A stretch of 64,000 nt of DNA from JAVWJP01 sp036638975 (lineage in GTDB: Bacteria; Bacillota; Clostridia; Oscillospirales; Ruminococcaceae), in assembly GCA_036638975.1 (NCBI GenBank), contig JAVWJP010000010.1:4899-68898 (forward strand), written 5' to 3'. Under the pieces are notes generated by a model. It saw nothing but the letters and a program-made list of their open reading frames with translations. It was not told the origin of the DNA and did not search any database. Position 1 is the stretch's first letter. The number at the start of each line of letters is the position of its first letter. The translations under genes and the position numbers were made by a program. Below, piece after piece: positions 1-9,489 of the stretch.

Positions 1-1025
1 TTACTGCTTTTTTCAATAGCTGCTTCCATTGTAATACGCCCATCACGCACAAGCTTTGCAAGGCTTGAATCCAGTGTGTGCATACCCAGTGCCGCACCCG
101 ATTGCATTACGCTACCAAGCTGATGGCATTTGCTCTCGCGTATCAGGCTAAGGGCCGCATCTGTTCCAAGCAAAATTTCGGTAACCGCAACACGCCCGTC
201 TTCGTTTGCAAGAGGTACAAGCTGCTGCGTTATTATACCCTTTAAAACACTTGCAAGCTGTGTGCGTATTTGCCCCTGATTATGCGGCGGAAAGACATCT
301 ATTATTCTGTCAACGGTTTGCGCTGCCCCTGTTGTATGTAAGGTAGAAAGCACCAAATGCCCTGTTTCGGCAGCGGTTACAGCAGCCGCTATAGTTTCGT
401 AATCGCGCATCTCCCCCAGCAGAATTACGTCCGGGTCTTCGCGCAATGCAGAGCGCAAAGCGCCCGCAAAGCTATCAACATCTGTGCCAATTTCGCGCTG
501 ATGTATCATTGCCTGCTGATGCTTATGCACATATTCTATAGGGTCCTCTATAGTTATGATATGGCAATGCCGTTTTTTATTTATATAATCTATCATTGCG
601 GCAAGTGTTGTAGATTTACCGCTGCCGGTTTGCCCCGTGACTAGAATAAGCCCGCGCGGTTCATCGGCAAGTTTTTTTAAAACGGGAGGTAAATCAAGCT
701 CCTCAAGCGAGGGTATATGGTCGTTTAGTATACGTATAGCCGCACACAATTTACCCATTTGATGGTAAACATTTACGCGCTGACGCTCACCTGTAGGTGT
801 AGATAGACAAAAATCAAGGTCTTTGCCGTTGTCAATAAACTCGTGGCGCTGCTCAGAATCAAGCATAGAGAGTATAATGCGGTTGTTTTCTTCCTCTGAC
901 GATTGTATTTGCGCTTTTTGTAAAATTCCAAGGTGACGAAACACAGGCGGAAGCTCTGCGGTCAGGTGAATATCAGAACAATTGTGGCTTCTTGCATAGC
1001 TTATAAGTTCAAAAATCGTCGGCAT
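1..1025 (-). CDS. pilT: Type IV pilus retraction ATPase PilT (C-terminus cut by window edge)
   Basis: Hexameric secretion-type ATPase that powers pilus retraction at the inner face of the membrane. The reading frame starts at ATG 1025 (MPTIFELISYARS) and stays open to base 1, giving about 341 residues, close to the family's usual 350, so only a few C-terminal residues are missing. Visible motifs are the Walker A GQTGSGKSTTL, the Asp box around TIEDPIEY, a Walker B region DPDVILLGEMRD and the His box STLHTTGAAQT typical of PilT. It is the last visible gene of the pilus operon, 12 bases after pilB. The AIRAxxE-type retraction motif was not clearly seen. Identification is firm; the stop codon is outside the window. 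Confidence 0.95.
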   Translation of the reverse strand, partial: MPTIFELISYARSHNCSDIHLTAELPPVFRHLGILQKAQIQSSEEENNRIILSMLDSEQRHEFIDNGKDLDFCLSTPTGERQRVNVYHQMGKLCAAIRILNDHIPSLEELDLPPVLKKLADEPRGLILVTGQTGSGKSTTLAAMIDYINKKRHCHIITIEDPIEYVHKHQQAMIHQREIGTDVDSFAGALRSALREDPDVILLGEMRDYETIAAAVTAAETGHLVLSTLHTTGAAQTVDRIIDVFPPHNQGQIRTQLASVLKGIITQQLVPLANEDGRVAVTEILLGTDAALSLIRESKCHQLGSVMQSGAALGMHTLDSSLAKLVRDGRITMEAAIEKSS

Positions 1026-1037
1026 AAAGCATCTCCC

Positions 1038-2726
1038 CTATTCAACATAATATGTAAGCTTTAGTAACTCCTCTATTGTTGTAACTCCGTCCTCAACTAG
1101 GTCCAGCATACTGTCCTTTAGGGTTTTCATATGCTGCTTTGTAATTGCATATTCGTATATGGTATCTATAGAGGCTTTTTCGGAAATCATTCGCCTTATG
1201 CTTTTGTCTATGGCAACAATTTCGTGAATAGCAACGCGCCCTTTATAGCCTGTGTTGTTGCAAAGGTGACAGCCTTTACCGCGCCGTACCTTTGTAATGC
1301 CCGCGCGCAGTTCTTTTTCTTCTGTTTCGTCAGGCGTGTATTCATAGGCGCAGTTTGGGCAAACCTTGCGCACAAGTCGCTGTGCCACAATGCCCACCAG
1401 CGAGTTTGCTATAAGGTACGGAGGCAGCTCCATGTCCTCTAAGCGCACTATAGATGAAACTGCGTCGTTTGTATGCAGCGTAGAGAGAACAAGGTGTCCT
1501 GTTATAGCCGCACGAACAGAAATCTGTGCGGTTTCGTTGTCGCGGGTTTCGCCCACCATTATAACGTCAGGGTCTTGCCGTAAAAGCGCACGCAAGCCTG
1601 TTTCAAACGACAGCCCCGCCATATTGTTAACTTGCATTTGGTTTATTCGCGGAATATTGCGCTCTACAGGGTCTTCTATTGTAGAAATATTCACCTGTTT
1701 TTTTGCAAGGTATTCAAGCGCCATATAAAGCGTTGTGGTTTTACCGCTTCCTGTAGGGCCTGTAAGGTAAACTATACCATGCGGGTTTTGCAGCATAGTA
1801 ATCATTTTTTTGTAGTTTTGGGGGTCCATTCCAAACTGCCCCGCCTGGTCTATTTTAGTGTTGGTAGAAAGAAAACGAAGCACTGCTTTTTCGCCGTAAA
1901 CCGTCGGAATAAGCGACACACGAATATTCATTTCAAAGCCTTCTACCATCGTCCTAAAATGACCGTCCTGCGGGCTTCTTTTTTCGGCAATATCAAGGTT
2001 TGAAAGTATTTTTATACGCGCCACCAGCGACTGATGCAGCTTTTTTGCAAGCGTAATATATTCTATAATCATGCCGTCAATTCTCATACGTACAGTGGTA
2101 TTTTCTTCAAATGGTTCTATATGAATATCACTGGCGCCTGTGCTGTAGCCACGTACCAAAAGCGAATTTAAAAGCTTTACCACAGGTGCTGAATCATCAC
2201 CCTCAAAAGCGTTTACAACAAGAGAGCCTGCAAAATCCGCAGCAGCGGTGTTTGCCTGCTTTGCCGCCTGCTTTGCTTCAAGCTCGGCATAATAATAATC
2301 TATAGCTTCCGATATAGCCGCCTTTTCAGAAAGACAAACCTCAAGCGACATATTGGTTATTTGTCGAATATCCTCTACAGCATAAAAGTTAAGCGGGTCG
2401 CTTAGCGCAACAGTAAGCCTGTCATCTTGCTTGCCAATACCTATAACATTGTATTTTACTGCAATTGGTTTAGGTATGCAGTTTACAGCATCTACCGCTA
2501 TGGGGTATGTTTGCAGCTTTACAAGCTTTAGGTGCAGCTTTTGCCCCAATGCCTCCAGCATTTGATGCTCGGTAACAAAGCCCATTTCAATTAAAAGTGC
2601 ACCTAAGCGCTTTGAACGGTCCTTGCTTTGTGCCTCAAGTGCATCATCAAGCTGCTTTTGCGTAATATAGCCATATTCTTTTAGCACTTCACCAATAGGT
2701 ATATTCTTCAAAACTTCACATCCCAA
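1038..2726 (-). CDS. pilB: Type IV pilus extension ATPase PilB/GspE
   Basis: Cytoplasmic ATPase driving pilin polymerisation. The 562-residue protein has an N-terminal GspE/MshEN-like domain (about residues 1-150), an intermediate domain, Walker A GPTGSGKTTTLY at about 323-334, Asp box STIEDPVERN, Walker B around RQDPDVIMVGE (about 383-393), His box STLHTNDA, and a zinc-binding pair CPNC (about 456) and CHLC (about 486), the tetracysteine motif of PilB/GspE. MshEN domains bind c-di-GMP in several PilB/MshE proteins. Whether the ligand-binding pattern is intact here was not resolved, but it fits the c-di-GMP riboswitch at the head of the operon. Length is normal for the family. Confidence 0.97.
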   Translation of the reverse strand: MGCEVLKNIPIGEVLKEYGYITQKQLDDALEAQSKDRSKRLGALLIEMGFVTEHQMLEALGQKLHLKLVKLQTYPIAVDAVNCIPKPIAVKYNVIGIGKQDDRLTVALSDPLNFYAVEDIRQITNMSLEVCLSEKAAISEAIDYYYAELEAKQAAKQANTAAADFAGSLVVNAFEGDDSAPVVKLLNSLLVRGYSTGASDIHIEPFEENTTVRMRIDGMIIEYITLAKKLHQSLVARIKILSNLDIAEKRSPQDGHFRTMVEGFEMNIRVSLIPTVYGEKAVLRFLSTNTKIDQAGQFGMDPQNYKKMITMLQNPHGIVYLTGPTGSGKTTTLYMALEYLAKKQVNISTIEDPVERNIPRINQMQVNNMAGLSFETGLRALLRQDPDVIMVGETRDNETAQISVRAAITGHLVLSTLHTNDAVSSIVRLEDMELPPYLIANSLVGIVAQRLVRKVCPNCAYEYTPDETEEKELRAGITKVRRGKGCHLCNNTGYKGRVAIHEIVAIDKSIRRMISEKASIDTIYEYAITKQHMKTLKDSMLDLVEDGVTTIEELLKLTYYVE

Positions 2727-2735
2727 AACTAAATA

Positions 2736-3347
2736 TTAGCTCTTTACAGTGTATACATACATAGCTTTTGTCAGTACAGGTATTTTTTTTATGTCGGTTT
2801 TCCCATCATTTACGGGGGTTTCGGTATCGGCTTCTTTTATAAAATTTTCGTAAAGCTTTAAGTTTATAAGCTCTATGGTAGAGCCTGTGCGGTAAACCGC
2901 ATCACCATCGGGGTTTCTTACAGTAAGAGAAACCTCTACTAAGTTCTCTTTATACCCGCGCGTATTAAGTTCTAATGTATAGTCGTTATAAAACTGCTCT
3001 CCGTAAAGGTCTACAACTGTGTCGTCGCCTGCTTTTTTAAACAAAAGATGCCCTTTTTGCTCACCCTCCTCCGTACCAACCCATATGGCGTTTTTGTCTT
3101 GCGGAGGAACAGCCTTAGTGCTGTCATCAAATATTCTAAGCTCTGTTGCATATGTAAGCTGCTCGCCTATAAAGCGGTAAACCTCATCACCTATAGCCTT
3201 TGCATTATTCATTTTAGCACCGGAAGCAAAAGAATTAAAGGACGAAATAATAATTCCTGTAATCATAGTCATGGCTATAGCCGAAACTGCCATAGCAACT
3301 ATAACCTCTACAAGCGTAAAACCACCTGTGTTCTTTTTCATCTTCAC
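2736..3347 (-). CDS. Minor pilin-like prepilin (PilW/PilJ-like)
   Basis: A 203-residue protein with a short basic leader and the class III prepilin signal GG|FTLVEVIVAMAV, followed by one hydrophobic helix that also serves as the polymerisation segment. It would be cut after Gly and N-methylated by the prepilin peptidase encoded at 8688-9461. The C-terminal globular part, with many beta-prone stretches and no cysteine pair, is not recognisable to me by family. The position after the other minor pilins and before pilB suggests a tip or priming role. The start is ATG within MKMKKNTGG. The exact equivalent (PilW, PilV, PilJ) cannot be assigned from sequence alone. Confidence 0.85.
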   Translation of the reverse strand: MKMKKNTGGFTLVEVIVAMAVSAIAMTMITGIIISSFNSFASGAKMNNAKAIGDEVYRFIGEQLTYATELRIFDDSTKAVPPQDKNAIWVGTEEGEQKGHLLFKKAGDDTVVDLYGEQFYNDYTLELNTRGYKENLVEVSLTVRNPDGDAVYRTGSTIELINLKLYENFIKEADTETPVNDGKTDIKKIPVLTKAMYVYTVKS

Positions 3348-3373
3348 CCCGCCCTTGCTGCAATTTATAACTG

Positions 3374-3721
3374 CTATTTTTTACTTTTAAATGTATAAAA
3401 AGTAATTTGCGGCTTGTCGTTTTCACCGGCAACTTTATTTTTGTAATCTGCCGTGTATAAAACGTTCATTGTAAAGCGGTTTCCGTCCATTATAAAAGAT
3501 GCACCGCCGTCAACAACTTCTCTTGAAAAGCCATCGCCGTCCGCGCCCTCGGCAACAGCCGCCGCCCGCTGACCATAGCTTTTTATGTTTGTGCCGGTGC
3601 GGAACATACTGCCCGCCGCAAGTATAGAAGAAGCCAGCATTGCGGCACCTATTACAAAAAGCGCTACAGAAACTATAACCTCTACAAGTGTATAGCCGCC
3701 ATTTTTTTTATTTTTTTTCAC
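3374..3721 (-). CDS. Minor pilin-like prepilin (PilV/PilI-like)
   Basis: A 115-residue protein with prepilin leader MKKNKKNGG and cleavage/polymerisation motif GG|YTLVEVIVSVALFV, in which Tyr replaces the usual Phe at +1. One N-terminal hydrophobic helix is followed by a short globular domain. Its ATG overlaps the stop of the preceding PilX-like gene (bases 3718-3721, ATGA), indicating translational coupling. It probably acts with the neighbouring prepilins as a minor pilin complex that starts pilus assembly. Subfamily assignment is inference from position and size. Confidence 0.85.
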   Translation of the reverse strand: MKKNKKNGGYTLVEVIVSVALFVIGAAMLASSILAAGSMFRTGTNIKSYGQRAAAVAEGADGDGFSREVVDGGASFIMDGNRFTMNVLYTADYKNKVAGENDKPQITFYTFKSKK

Positions 3722-5019
3722 GGTGCTGCCACCTCTTTTGCTTCACCTTTTTTGTAGTGCAAAAATTCCCACCCGCCGCCCGTTGGGCTTACATTTTTAG
3801 GGCTTTCTATCGTCAAATTTAAAAAGCTTACTTCGCCCTCCGGCGCATAAACACCACCGTAAAGCACCGCTTTTTCTCTAAAATTTATAGCTGAATCTTT
3901 TTTGCCATAAATAAATCCGCAAAAGTTTTCTTCGCTGCCGCCTATTGTTAAGCTTGCGCCCTCCTCTAAAACAACATAGACATTTGGCTTTGTCTTAGCC
4001 GCTTCCTTATTAAAAATCATCTGCTCTATTTGTAAGTTAGCATCGTTTTGCACATATATATATATATTCTTTGAAGCTTCGGCAATAGTCAGCTCTACAA
4101 ATTGTGCACCGTCGTTTATTTCATAAAATTTATCTTCTTCACCGTCACCAAGCACAGGGTTTGCTTCTCCTCTGATATCCTCCATATCTTCTTTTGGGAA
4201 AACAGGCTCTTTAAGCTCCGGCAGCTTAATATTTGCATAGCCGGCGTTTACTTTGCCGCCCGGAGCATTTCCGCCCATATTTATTTCACCTGTGGCATAG
4301 ACACTTTTTTTAACATTGTTTTTGCCTGCAAGCTCAATACCTCCGACAGCATAAATATTTTGAAAAGCACTTCCGCTGCCCGCACTCCCTCCGTCTATAG
4401 AAATACCTCCGGCAGAATATAAATCACCTTCTAAAGTAAAGCTGCAGTTAATGTCAAAGCCGGCATCACCTGTCACAAATACATCTGCCCCCTTTGATGT
4501 TTTAAGGGTAGCACTTTCTCCGTAATCTGACGTAAGCTTCTGTGCAGTAACACCTTTAAAGACTATTGCACTCTCTTTATGCTCCAGCAATAATGTAACG
4601 GCTTTACTTTGTGTGCCTATAGTCGCAGTTGCTTCTATCTCTATTTTATCTTCTTCCGGTCTAAAAACTGTTGCTACGCATTTACCCATTTTCGGCGGGT
4701 CAGGTTTGTCGGGGTTCTTTTCATCATATTTAAAGTCAAAATCTGTAAGCTCAAGTTTTTTTCCTACATCAAGTGAGTCGAGCAATGTTTTTCCTATAGA
4801 ATCTCCTTCCCCCGCCTTGCAAATTTCATCACCCAAAGCAGTTACCACAGAACGCGCGGTAAAATAAGCCTGTCTTTCGTAGTTGCGGTTGTTGCTTTGG
4901 TTTACATAGTTAAGCGATATTGTAAGCACACCCGTTATAACTATAGAAAGCACCAGCAAAATAACAACAGCCCAAACAAGCGCCGAGCCTCTGTTCTGTT
5001 TTTTAAGCCTGCTTATCAT
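3718..5019 (-). CDS. PilX-like pilus assembly protein with beta-helix-like C-terminal part
   Basis: A membrane-anchored protein of about 433 residues. The N-terminus has NRGSALVWAVVILLVL, a PilX-type hydrophobic segment lacking the canonical GFTLVE signal, then a coiled region (NQSNNRNYERQAYFTARS) typical of PilX N-terminal domains. The C-terminal two thirds is Gly- and Asn-rich with repeated short strands (for example GGISIDGGS, YAVGGIELAGK, YATGEINMGG), which suggests a right-handed beta-helix. The start at 5019 (MISRLKKQNRG) is preferred over 5034 because GAGGT sits eight bases upstream. It overlaps the end of the PilO-like gene. Function: minor component of the pilus initiation complex, inferred from context. 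Confidence 0.8.
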   Translation of the reverse strand: MISRLKKQNRGSALVWAVVILLVLSIVITGVLTISLNYVNQSNNRNYERQAYFTARSVVTALGDEICKAGEGDSIGKTLLDSLDVGKKLELTDFDFKYDEKNPDKPDPPKMGKCVATVFRPEEDKIEIEATATIGTQSKAVTLLLEHKESAIVFKGVTAQKLTSDYGESATLKTSKGADVFVTGDAGFDINCSFTLEGDLYSAGGISIDGGSAGSGSAFQNIYAVGGIELAGKNNVKKSVYATGEINMGGNAPGGKVNAGYANIKLPELKEPVFPKEDMEDIRGEANPVLGDGEEDKFYEINDGAQFVELTIAEASKNIYIYVQNDANLQIEQMIFNKEAAKTKPNVYVVLEEGASLTIGGSEENFCGFIYGKKDSAINFREKAVLYGGVYAPEGEVSFLNLTIESPKNVSPTGGGWEFLHYKKGEAKEVAAP

Positions 5020-5881
5020 ACATAAAAACCTCAAAATCTATAGTAAAATTATAGTTTTTATTATCTGTTTTGGCAGCCACGGCAGCAGAAGTAATTGCGG
5101 TATTGTCGTTACCCGCGGCGGCAGCTTGAGGTACTGCGGTAGCTGCTAAAGCAGGCGGCAAAGCCACGCCTAAGTTTTTTTCGCCTTTTTTGCCTTTTTC
5201 GTCCTCTAACTTAACCTCGAAGCCTTTCACACAAAGCTGCGGGTTTTTAGAAACATCGTCAATAAGCGTATAAAAGTTTTTAAGCCCCTTGTCGGTAACT
5301 TCTACGGTGATACTGCTTAAAAGCACCTTGCCTTGCTCTTTTTTTGCATCTTTGTCCGTCGTACCCGTCGGTATCTCTGCCGCTTTTTCTTCTTCTGCGG
5401 CGGCTATTTGTTCTGCCGTAAGCGATTCATTTTTAAGGCTCATTTCGGCGTCCTCTGTAGGTGAAGTTGTAGACTTTTTTTCGGTACTATTGTTTTTTGG
5501 TGCCAAAAGCACCTTTTTATAAGGCGTTAAAACCTCGTACGCAGGTGTCGTAACAGTAAGCGAAACCGGTGTAAGACCATGGTCTTCTACCATTTCTGTC
5601 AAAAAACGGTCCAAAAGCTCATTGTCCTTTAAACCAAAATATGGCTCTGCAAGGCTATTTAAGTCTTCGTTTGTCTTTTTTATTATATCCTCGGTGGTAG
5701 GTATACCCTCTATGTAGCTGCGCATTTCGGCTGCCATCATTTGTTTTTGCGAAAAAGCATCTTTTATTACTAAATATTTGTCCATTACAGGGAATATAAA
5801 AAAGTAAAGCCCAATTGTCACAATCAAAAAGCAAACCAACACATATATAAGTGTACGCTCGCGCTTAGATAAATTATTCAT
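5003..5881 (-). CDS. pilO: PilO-like inner-membrane alignment protein
   Basis: A 292-residue bitopic protein: short cytoplasmic start MNNLSKRERT, one membrane helix (about residues 12-31), then a long extracytoplasmic part with coiled-coil and a terminal ferredoxin-like fold expected for PilO. An Ala/Glu/Lys-rich low-complexity stretch separates the halves. It lies directly after PilN-like and PilM-like genes, overlapping the former by eight bases, the standard M-N-O order of the pilus alignment subcomplex. Sequence similarity within PilO is weak in general, so the call rests on topology plus gene order. Confidence 0.82.
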   Translation of the reverse strand: MNNLSKRERTLIYVLVCFLIVTIGLYFFIFPVMDKYLVIKDAFSQKQMMAAEMRSYIEGIPTTEDIIKKTNEDLNSLAEPYFGLKDNELLDRFLTEMVEDHGLTPVSLTVTTPAYEVLTPYKKVLLAPKNNSTEKKSTTSPTEDAEMSLKNESLTAEQIAAAEEEKAAEIPTGTTDKDAKKEQGKVLLSSITVEVTDKGLKNFYTLIDDVSKNPQLCVKGFEVKLEDEKGKKGEKNLGVALPPALAATAVPQAAAAGNDNTAITSAAVAAKTDNKNYNFTIDFEVFMYDKQA

Positions 5882-6464
5882 CGTTTGCCACCGCCTTTAA
5901 AACACAGGTAACCTCAAAATTAAACACACCGTCTTTGTCCGAAGCATAGCCATAGTAGCCAAGCTCGCTGAAAAGCCCCGTTTTGCGCAGCCTTTCTGTG
6001 CAATCGGCAGCTATATTGGCGGTAGATGTTCTTCCGTTAAAAATAACCTGTGCAGTAGATTTATCAAAGCTCATTTCTACAATATCAGCACTGCCCGCAA
6101 AGCAAGAATCTATTTTGCTAAATTCAGCTTTGGTAAGTACAGGGTAACTTTCAATGGCAGCAATTGCAAGGCTGAGGCTTGTTTTTTTACTTAAAAGTAC
6201 AGAAAGCTGCCCTTGCGCCTTTTTTGCATAATCCAGCATTTCTTTTTCGGTAGCACCTTCTAAAAACTGTGCCGTCGGGGCAATCTGTACTTGTAAATTA
6301 TGTATTTTATAAGTAAAAAAGCCAAACACCGCGCCCATTGCCAGCACAAGCAGCACCGGTATAGCTATAAGACGTGCCTTTATTTTTTCGTTAGCGCTTC
6401 TTTCCGGTTTTTCATAGTAGACCTTATAAAAGTTTATATCTTTTTGTTTTAATGCGGCGCTCAT
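5874..6464 (-). CDS. pilN: PilN-like pilus assembly protein
   Basis: A 196-residue protein with the sequence DINFYKVYYEKPE near the N-terminus. This is the kind of conserved segment (INLLP in proteobacterial PilN) that binds the groove of PilM. One membrane helix follows at about residues 33-52 and an extracytoplasmic domain after it. It sits between the PilM-like and PilO-like genes and overlaps the latter, so the three are co-translated. Together they would form the PilM-N-O inner-membrane platform. The family call comes from topology and gene order. Confidence 0.85.
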   Translation of the reverse strand: MSAALKQKDINFYKVYYEKPERSANEKIKARLIAIPVLLVLAMGAVFGFFTYKIHNLQVQIAPTAQFLEGATEKEMLDYAKKAQGQLSVLLSKKTSLSLAIAAIESYPVLTKAEFSKIDSCFAGSADIVEMSFDKSTAQVIFNGRTSTANIAADCTERLRKTGLFSELGYYGYASDKDGVFNFEVTCVLKAVANDE

Positions 6465-6473
6465 GCCGTCACC

Positions 6474-7373
6474 TCACTTTATAATCAAATTGCCTACTGC
6501 GGGTAAATAATCTGAAAGCCAGAACGATGATCTTAATTTTGACTTTACAACTATAGACTTTGGGTTTTGCAAGCTGCCCACAGTAACATTAAGACCGGAG
6601 CTTATGCCCGCACACAGCTCGCTTTCGTTTGATAAAAGACCGCATATATAGACATTGGTAATTTCCGCACCGGTTTTTTGCGATTGATTAAACTGTATAA
6701 GTGACGATATTACACCGCCAAGCTCGGTTATAGATTCCTCAGAGCCGCGCATAGACATAAGCCTTTGTCGGCTTGTAAAGCTGTATTGACCATTTACAAA
6801 AAGCAGCGAAACCGCAGTGTTACCGTCTAATGTGGTAATAATATAGGTTTGCTTGCTAAGCTCGTTTAAGTATGACGAGAGCTTTAAAATGCAGTTTGTT
6901 GCGATATTTATAGAAAAAAGCTGTACCCCCAACGATTTAAAAAGCTCTATATAGCTTTCTATAAGCGAGGTTTCTACGGCACTGCAAAGTATAGTGCCCC
7001 CGCCCTCTTTATTGCGTTCTTTTATAACCGAGTAATCGTAAATAAGCTTTTCGTAAGATTCAGAAACATCTGAAAAAGTTTTTACGGTAAATTCCATAAG
7101 CTTTTTTTGCGACAAAACAGGAACTTGCACAAGCTTTGTTACAACCGAGCCGCTGTCTATTACAAGCCTAATATCTTTTTTAGGCAAGCGCTTTTCTTGA
7201 CAAAGGCGTGTAAGAACTGTTTTTACAGCCGCATCGTTTGTTATTATGCCGTTTAACATAGAGCCTGTCGGCAATGCTCGCGAAACATAATTTTTTATTT
7301 TTATATTTTTTTTGTTTGTATTACCCTGCACAAGCGTCACTTTTTCGTTTGAAATAAAGACAGATGTTAGCAT
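6474..7373 (-). CDS. pilM: PilM-like actin-fold pilus assembly protein
   Basis: A 299-residue soluble protein with the pattern of the PilM actin-like fold: an early beta-rich block (FISNEKVTLVQG), LVIDSGSVVTKLVQVPVL, and a C-terminal VYICGLLSNESEL segment. No membrane helix. PilM is cytoplasmic, binds ATP in other species and recruits the PilN tail, linking the ATPases to the membrane platform. The gene starts with ATG at 7373, just after pilC, and precedes pilN. At 299 residues it is somewhat shorter than typical PilM (about 350). Confidence 0.88.
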   Translation of the reverse strand: MLTSVFISNEKVTLVQGNTNKKNIKIKNYVSRALPTGSMLNGIITNDAAVKTVLTRLCQEKRLPKKDIRLVIDSGSVVTKLVQVPVLSQKKLMEFTVKTFSDVSESYEKLIYDYSVIKERNKEGGGTILCSAVETSLIESYIELFKSLGVQLFSINIATNCILKLSSYLNELSKQTYIITTLDGNTAVSLLFVNGQYSFTSRQRLMSMRGSEESITELGGVISSLIQFNQSQKTGAEITNVYICGLLSNESELCAGISSGLNVTVGSLQNPKSIVVKSKLRSSFWLSDYLPAVGNLIIK

Positions 7374-7385
7374 AATGCACCTCGT

Positions 7386-8570
7386 TTAACCGATATTTTG
7401 ATACATTTGGAATATTGGCAGCATAACGCTTATCATTATAAAGCCTATAATTACCGCCATAGAAACTATTAGTACAGGCTCTATAAAAGCCGTAAGGCGC
7501 TGTATTGCCATTTCAGAGTCATAATCAAAAGAATCTGCAACAGAATTTAGCATATCATCAAGCTTGCCGGTTTCTTCGCCTACCATTATAGACGAAGCAA
7601 GCTTACCGTCAAAGCCGTTTACATTATGTATGGTATGAGAAAGCGGAGTACCTATGCGAACCTGCTCTATAACCTTGTCAAACTGCACATCTATGTAGCG
7701 GTTGCCCATGGTGCTGCGCGAAATCTCAAGTGCATTCATCATAGAAAGACCGCTGGAATAAAGAGAGCTTAATGTACGCGAAAAACGTGCGGTATATATT
7801 ATCTTTAAAAGCTTGCCTATTTTTGGCAGAGAAAGCTTCATTTTGTCCAGCTGTATTACGACCTTGTCGTTTTTTAAAAGCAACGCAACCACGCCAATTA
7901 TAGTTAAAACAATCATTAAAATTGCAAACCAGTGGTCTATAATGCCATTGCTTATAGCAAGCATAATCCGCGTTGGAAACGGCAAAACCATATCTTTAAA
8001 CATGACAAAAAACTGCGGTAATATAAGTGTAAAAACGCCCAGCATTACAAGCGTTGTAACACACAAAAGTATAATAGGGTATATCATGGCGTTACCGACT
8101 TTGCTGTTTAAGCGGTGTTCTTTTTCGTAATGGTCCGCCATTTTTAAGGTGACCTTGTCAAGCTGCCCGCTTGACTCACCCGCGTATATCATATTTATAA
8201 GCAGCTCCGGGAAAACCCCCGCTTGCTCGCGCATTGCCTCTGAGAGCGAAATGCCCTTTTGAAGGTTGCGGAAAAGCGCCATATAAGCCGAGCGCGCACG
8301 GGGCGGCAAATCTCTTTGCAAAATAATATCGACAGAGCGTACAAGCGAAACACCCGACGAAAGCATAGTGCCTATCTGACGGCAAAAATCTGATATTTCG
8401 AGCGGGCGCAGACGCGTGCCATTTTCGCTTTTTTTAACCTCTTGCGACATAAGCAAAAAAAGGTTTTGTTCGCTTAAAGTCTTTTGCAGCTCGTCTTCGT
8501 CGTGTACATTAAGTGTGCCATGTATAGTTTTACCCGGTATGCTTTTTGCTATGTATTTATATATCGGCAC
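7386..8570 (-). CDS. pilC: Type IV pilus inner-membrane platform protein PilC/GspF
   Basis: A 394-residue polytopic platform protein with two repeated GspF domains. Membrane helices are visible at about residues 160-185, 215-233 and 365-390, and the first domain has the conserved FCRQIGTMLSSGVSL segment with its repeat FSRTLSSLYSSGLSM. It anchors the PilB and PilT ATPases and the growing pilus base. Translation starts at a GTG (MPIYKYIA) preceded by GGGTGA. It follows the prepilin peptidase gene after a gap of about 115 bases and is followed by pilM. Length is normal for the family. Confidence 0.96.
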   Translation of the reverse strand: MPIYKYIAKSIPGKTIHGTLNVHDEDELQKTLSEQNLFLLMSQEVKKSENGTRLRPLEISDFCRQIGTMLSSGVSLVRSVDIILQRDLPPRARSAYMALFRNLQKGISLSEAMREQAGVFPELLINMIYAGESSGQLDKVTLKMADHYEKEHRLNSKVGNAMIYPIILLCVTTLVMLGVFTLILPQFFVMFKDMVLPFPTRIMLAISNGIIDHWFAILMIVLTIIGVVALLLKNDKVVIQLDKMKLSLPKIGKLLKIIYTARFSRTLSSLYSSGLSMMNALEISRSTMGNRYIDVQFDKVIEQVRIGTPLSHTIHNVNGFDGKLASSIMVGEETGKLDDMLNSVADSFDYDSEMAIQRLTAFIEPVLIVSMAVIIGFIMISVMLPIFQMYQNIG

Positions 8571-8687
8571 AAAATCACCCCTAGCTAAAAATATCTATTA
8601 TTATGCCATAAACGAAGTGCATTAGACGTTGCGTTTATTATAGCATAAACTAAGAATATACCCAAACAATTTTAAAAAATTTGCTGT

Positions 8688-9461
8688 TTATAAGCCAAAA
8701 AGGTTTAAGTATTTTGCAATAATAAATTCCCCATACAGCATGGAGATAAAAATGCCAATACAAAGGTAAGGCCCAAAGGCAAAATGCGCCTTGCGGTTTT
8801 TGCGGCTGCGCAAAAGCAGTATAATGCCGTGTGTGCCCCCCAAAAGAAGTGCCACAAAACCGGCAAGCAAAGCACCTTGCCAGCCAAGCATAAAGCCGCA
8901 TACCGCCATAAGCTTGATGTCGCCGCCGCCAAAGCTTTGCGCAACCAAACAGTTTATAAGCAGCATGGGCAGGCTTACAGCCACTGCGCCTATGCAGCGC
9001 GCAAAAAAAGGCACTTGTGCAAAAACAAAAACAGAAGCACAGGCAGGCAGCAAAAGTGCAAGCGTAAGCCCATTTGGTATAGTCATTGTGTCGTAGTCTA
9101 TAAGTGCAACCGCTGTTAGCAATGCGGCAGTGCAAAAGCACAAAAGCATTTGTACAGATAACACCCCAAAGCGCAAAAAGCACAGCACAGCTACAGCGCC
9201 GCCAAAAGCCTCTACAAGCGGGTATCTTAGCGATATTTTACCCCCGCAGCTTCGGCATTTGCCGTGTAGAACAAAATAACTTAGCACAGGCACCATGTCA
9301 TAAGGCTTTAAAGTTGTGCGGCACTGCGGGCAAAAAGAGCGCCCGCGCGCTACCGAAACACCAAGCGGCACACGGTAAACGACAACGTTTATAAAACTGA
9401 AAATACTGCTTCCAAACAAAAAAGCTATTGCATATAATAAAAAATATGCAGCATACAGCAC
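8688..9461 (-). CDS. pilD: Type IV prepilin peptidase / N-methyltransferase PilD
   Basis: Membrane aspartic protease that removes prepilin leaders and methylates the new N-terminus. The 257-residue protein carries the N-terminal methylase-type domain with cysteines at about 44, 47, 69 and 72 (CPQC...CRSC), several membrane helices, and the two catalytic Asp motifs DYDTMTIPN (about 122-130) and FGGGDIKLM (Asp at about 181). The GTG start is preceded by a G-rich ribosome site. It is located between the pilin array and pilC, where it would process all eight or so prepilins of this operon. Eight-helix topology is consistent with the family. Confidence 0.97.
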   Translation of the reverse strand: MLYAAYFLLYAIAFLFGSSIFSFINVVVYRVPLGVSVARGRSFCPQCRTTLKPYDMVPVLSYFVLHGKCRSCGGKISLRYPLVEAFGGAVAVLCFLRFGVLSVQMLLCFCTAALLTAVALIDYDTMTIPNGLTLALLLPACASVFVFAQVPFFARCIGAVAVSLPMLLINCLVAQSFGGGDIKLMAVCGFMLGWQGALLAGFVALLLGGTHGIILLLRSRKNRKAHFAFGPYLCIGIFISMLYGEFIIAKYLNLFGL

Positions 9462-9489
9462 AGCACTGCCCCCTTGTTTATTTAAGTGT

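Noticed and set aside
8650..9183. 177-codon minus-strand open frame overlapping the prepilin peptidase gene
   Set aside because: It is an out-of-frame shadow of pilD, which has all catalytic motifs in the other frame.
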